A DNA stretch of 64,000 nucleotides. Source: Leuctra nigra (Eukaryota; Arthropoda; Insecta; Plecoptera; Leuctridae). This document shows positions 59,428 to 64,000 of the stretch, piece by piece. The stretch's first letter is position 1. Every line of letters begins with the position of its first letter. The stretch spans positions 13,758,309 to 13,822,308 of the forward strand of contig OW203766.1 of assembly GCA_934045905.1 (NCBI GenBank), read 5' to 3'. The translations under genes and the position numbers were made by a program. The notes under the pieces are model-generated. The model searched no databases. It saw nothing but the letters and a program-made list of their open reading frames with translations, and was not told the origin of the DNA.

Positions 59428-62400
59428 GCGGTGGGGGGGAGAAAGCATTTCTTCGTCCCTCCAGATGCAACTGCAGGTAACTTGTTTCGTACAGAGTCGC
59501 GTTTGTGAAAGTCTAATTGACTAGATCGTCTAAGGGGTGACGTTGACTATTACATATTGAGGGTAAATACGTAACACTGATTGTGCCTATGATGTGACAT
59601 TCTGTTTCTTGCATCAATCATAATAATGCATCCTATAGAATTAGAGTCGACAAGTATATGATTATGAAATGTTTAATATGCATTAGAAAACGGTGTAAAA
59701 AACTTTTTTGTGTGAATACAATTAATGTAATGCGAAATTCATTGCTTCATTGCCTAAATTGAGTTGGACAGATTGAGGGCGCATATTCGGTGGGGTATTT
59801 CTTTTTGTCATTAATCATCAATTAGAGGTCACTAACAAGACATGGCTTCATGCTCAATTCTTATTTAGAGTAAAATTTAAATTTACATCTGTACAACTAT
59901 TTTGTGCCATATGGGAACAAGTGGAACAGAATTCTTTCTCTCGACCTTGGGCGAGATGTTCTTTACAAAACACCTTGAATTCTTTCTCCTAATTTCTCTC
60001 TGGCTTGATTTCTTTCGTAGAATATGTAATTTGTTTTTAATTCGTCTAAAACAATACTCGTGTATATAAAAGTTGCATATAAACTTGTTGGAATGTTTCT
60101 AGTCAAATGTGAATCTTGTTTTTAGAGAAAACTACTCTACGTTGAATGACACTCACGAAAAGGTGCGACAACTTTCGTTGAAAAATAAAACGTTCTGAAA
60201 TCGAGTCAAGTTGAAGTTCGCTTTTGCTTTCATCTCGCCTGATGATGTTAGATCGCCCACGTGCATCGCTACACACTCATTGTTGTGCGTGCTACGTCAC
60301 GATAGCCAGCCCCGAGGCACGAACCGGGGACTTCAAGAGGAAATACCTGTCGAGTGGAAGTGTTCCGCCCTCTCACGTAATATCTCATAGACGCTCACTT
60401 TCTCTTTGCATCATGATTCGGCTTTTTTTCTTGTCCAATCATGCTTTTTATTATCGTTTTTTATTACACCTTGTGTATGTTTTTAGTTGTGAACCGAGCA
60501 ATTACATTTTGTTTCGGTCGCGTCTGAAGAATTATTTTTGTAGAAAGGTTTTTGAAGAACGTCTTTGATTTCTTCGTCTACTGACATAATGGCGTCGACG
60601 ATACGTTCGATTGTGTTCGAATCTTGTTGTAATCGCGGCTGGCTTGACCTTTCTTTCTCGGTGGATATCCGGGTATTGCCGTTTGAAGTTGATCATGAGA
60701 AGACTTCCGACCGGTTTTTTAGCGAAACTGGGACGAAAGAAATCGAGAGCTGATCAATAGAGATTTTGCGATTTTTATCTGGAGTTGAGAGTGGGGGTTA
60801 ATATTGGTCCAAAGTTGTTAGAAAACAACAGATTATGTTTTCTTTTTTAGGAGCAAAATTGCTTTGTTTTCTTCATAATAGAAAATATTTTTAAAATTGG
60901 ACTACGTATTTCTTTCCAAACGCTTAGAAACGATTGCTTTTAGCTGCCATTGCAGGTCTTAGAGAATTAATTCAGAGAAATATATCCACAAAATTTATAT
61001 GAATAAGGTGTGATGTTCTGAACTTGATATTCTGGTTATAGTAGGTAAGTTTCACGTACCTAAAACATAATTAATAAACCTGAAGTTTAAAAAGCAATCT
61101 AACTTTTCAACAAAACTCATATTTTCTTTTAATATAGTAAACTATTAATAAACAGTAGTTTTTAAACTATAAATAGTTTTGTTACATACAGGATTTTACT
61201 CTATAATTATGAAGACTATAAAATCAAATTAAAACGAAATAGAGAGTTTTATTGATTCAATTTCAATATACAATTCTAAACACATATAGTTTTTATTTTA
61301 ATGCAGCCATACTCACTCAGCTCAAGATTGAGCTGATTTGGGTTGAGACTGGGTTGATTGGGTTGATTAAGACTGGGTTCAAGACTAGGTTGATTGTGTT
61401 CTATATTTCTAGTTTTAAAATTAGCACAGTATTTTATAGAACTAGTATCACATTCGTTCAAAGCCGTACAAATAGCGCCACCTTTCTGAGAAGTTTTGCA
61501 TCGATCTAATAACTAAAAGTTTTTTTGCGCAAAAACGGAAAATTTAGTTAGTATTTTTTATTTACAATTTTTCTCCTACAAAAAAATACTGATGTGTTTC
61601 CATCCTTGAACATCCAGAATCATACTACATTACACTTTCTAAGTATGGGAACTTATTGAAATATATAATTTGATTACTATCATGTTGACAAGCTGATACA
61701 AAACTTCCCATAATATGATTGACATTCTGCCCGGTACCACAGCAAGTTGTGTCTATGTTTTGCAATACAACCCAAGAAATCTAATGAAGGCTAACAGTCA
61801 AATGATCAAACAAATGGACTAAACCATTATCTACCATATTTTGTTCTCAAAAAAGCTTTGAAATTATCACACCCAACCCCAACCTCCCCTACCCATCTTG
61901 TATCATTCACTAACCATCAACCCCCTAATCAACTGCAATTGCATCATATTATGAAACTAAATGCATCCCCTCATTAGCTTCACTTCTGCGCCAATCATCG
62001 TGTTAAATTGATCGCTCCATCCGCAGACAATGAGTTTGCTCCTGATGTCCCGTCTCGGATGCTGCAAGAGATGATGTATAAAACAGTGAAACACTTGCTA
62101 TGAATAGCGAGTGATTACGCTGTGTGTAAACGACGCCACTTTGTGACGTTCAGCTAACTTTTAGACCACAATGTGGGTGATGATAATTATGTGTGTATTA
62201 TGTTCTAATAGAGTGCGTGCATGTGTGTTGTTGTTCGTAGCGTTTATACTACACTCTGACTCACATAAGATACTCAAATAGTTCCGAGAATACTTTATAT
62301 TATATTTTTAATTGAGCCAGTCGCTATCATTTGTACTAGGAGGGTATCGTTTTTCTGTTTTTTGTGCGCTTTATTCGAGTTTTTGCTGTGTAGTTTTTAA

Positions 62401-63274
62401 ACATAATCTTCTAAGAAGGTTGTTTAAAAGTGAAAATATTTCGATCAAGCTAAATTTTGCAAGTTTAGGCCCAACATTTTATCAGATTTTTCATATTTTC
62501 AGCGCAATGTCAACATGATGCATTTTAAGTTTTTTTTTTACATATTTGTAATTATTCGTCTATGGAGAATGTAAATGCACCGCACCTTGATCACTGCACA
62601 TCGTTCTTTACAAACCAAAGTCAGAATGTTAATTAGCATTTAGCAATGCAACAAGACTTGCTTGTACGTAAATATTTAAATATTTAAATTTCCGTGTTCA
62701 TATTTGCTTGCTAATTTTTGCAGGAAATTGTTACAATTGATCTTTTGTATTTTGCTATCATTATAAATGTTAAACTATAAATTTCCGACTATTATTTGAT
62801 ACAATTTGTTTCTTACGGAACAAAAGAAAAGGAAAGGAAGAATTCATTCGTCATGAGAATTATTATAATCAATAATTGCTCTTCATAATAGAGCATCATT
62901 ATTTCTTGATATGTCTTGCCTGTTCGAGATACGATAAGTATTGCAGGCTATTTGAAAAGGGTATACACATATCACAATATTAAAATTTAGTTGCAATATT
63001 GGTTCAATACAAATTACACAAAATGATTTCATGAGTCATCCCAGCTCAAACAGTCACTCAGGGACTCTTGAAGCTCTTTAATTACTTTAAATCTTTGCTC
63101 AGGTTTCTATATCTTATAGACTTAAGCAGGAAATGCAACTCAAATATCAAATATTTCACAAAGGTTTATTTCTGTAAAAAAAAACCTTAACATCAAGCGA
63201 ACAAAATTCCTCGTTCCTCTTGTCTATAGATAAAGCCTAAAGGCCACAACGTATACGCGAACTGACGGTTTATC

Positions 63275-63470
63275 TCTGTATGGAGCAAGTTAGTTCCGGC
63301 AGCTACGCTCTGGACTTGTAGTCTGGACTGGAGTACCGGACTCGATTCCCACGGCCGTACTTCCTGCCTGAGGTATTTTCGAGTCTCTCTCAGTCGAGAG
63401 GCCTATATTAGGAACGGCTCCCTACTATTAGGCCACGACCACCTGCTTCCCACCATACCCTAATAGCAAT
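63275..63470 (+). mobile_element. tRNA-derived SINE
   Basis: 'TGGAGCAAGTTAGTTCCGGC', 'GTACCGGACTCGATTCCCAC' (B box), 'CCTGCCTGAGGTATTTTC', 'CTCTCAGTCGAGAGGC', 'ACGGCTCCCTACTATTAGG', 'CCACGACCACC': the fullest forward copy here. Confidence 0.7.
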
Positions 63471-64000
63471 CTTATCTGACGTCACAGCTGACCAAAATCT
63501 CACTGGGGGACAGATGCGTTCAGTAAATAAGTTATACGTCATCATTATCTTTCTTGATTTTATTTCTTTATTTTATTTGATACCATTTCTGTCTTTCTAT
63601 TCAATATTTTTCTTTCAAAACTGTAATTAAAATAGATTTAACTATTCATAGTGTGCACGTGATGTCATCTCATTGTTTCCTGCCACCAGCTTGATGGCCC
63701 TAAGAGTATCTGTGATACTCTGTTTTTTGACGATATTTTATAGCTAATTGGTACCTACCTAGAAAATTATATAGCCTCAGGAGATATCTTTAGTACGAAG
63801 AGGAATCACTTACATTACAAAAATACATTGATTTAGGTACCTCAATAAAGTTATAAATCTGACCCGTCAAAGTGTTAACATATAATATCCGTCCTCATGG
63901 TGATAATTCAATAATTTTGCATTGCTGATATAAGAAACAAAAGAAGTTCGTGTAAGATGAATTGAAAATGTGCCTGTCCCCCAGCAAAATAAACTACCTA

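Larger units (their letters stand above)
59167..64000. other. Upstream flank of the gene
   Basis: AT-rich with scattered short open frames, none resembling a known protein. A non-coding first exon could exist but cannot be shown. Apart from the SINE at 63275-63470 I see no further feature. Confidence 0.5.

Noticed and set aside
60224..60753. Plus-strand open frames upstream of the gene (114 and 62 residues)
   Set aside because: AT-rich composition, no recognisable domain and no splice or promoter support.

Overview
The window is eukaryotic and looks like an insect genome, probably hemipteran (that last step is only an impression from the repeat families). It is AT-rich and intron-rich, and full of short DNA transposons, tRNA-derived SINE fragments and one Jockey-like LINE. 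I see one host gene. It runs on the minus strand from a start codon at 59166 to beyond the left edge. Ten exons join through GT-AG sites with matching phases, and encode the first ~580 residues of a nose-resistant-to-fluoxetine 6-like (NRF-6/NDG-4-like) acyltransferase-3 membrane protein: signal peptide, extracellular NRF domain, then a multi-pass acyltransferase-3 domain with the R-x10-H motif (R367, H378). The C-terminal part lies off the left end.

The most striking region is 1-16389. The tenth exon (105 nt, phase 2-2, encoding one membrane helix) has been amplified with a few bases of each flanking intron into a 142-bp tandem array: 115 complete exon copies plus a 37-base part, in perfect register with no indel seen. 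Every copy keeps its AG acceptor, GT donor and an open frame in the gene's own phase. Copies are separated by only 37 nt. The exon is phase-symmetric, so joining any two copies stays in frame. Local higher-order repeats show repeated unequal exchange or conversion. Each spacer carries a palindromic E-box-like site.

Region by region (right to left along the gene): 59167-64000 upstream DNA with a possible promoter and a SINE; exon 1 at 58740-59166; intron 1 (44621-58739) with dispersed repeats and a GC-rich island; exon 2 at 44439-44620, whose donor region is duplicated on the far side of a MITE; exon 3 at 41761-41954; intron 3 with a hAT MITE, a Harbinger-type MITE nested in a hAT element, and a 20-copy 66-bp minisatellite open in several frames; exon 4 at 33550-33740 (donor uncertain); intron 4 (11.4 kb) with two copies of a 2.3-kb element carrying repeated ETS+CRE composite motifs, and a LINE inserted in a dispersed repeat; exons 5-9 between 22153 and 17088; then the exon-10 array.

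The protein would be secreted into the membrane system through its signal peptide. In the family, the NRF ectodomain sits in front of the acyltransferase core, and in nematodes such proteins act in lipid and drug transport across epithelia. Function here is inferred by family only.
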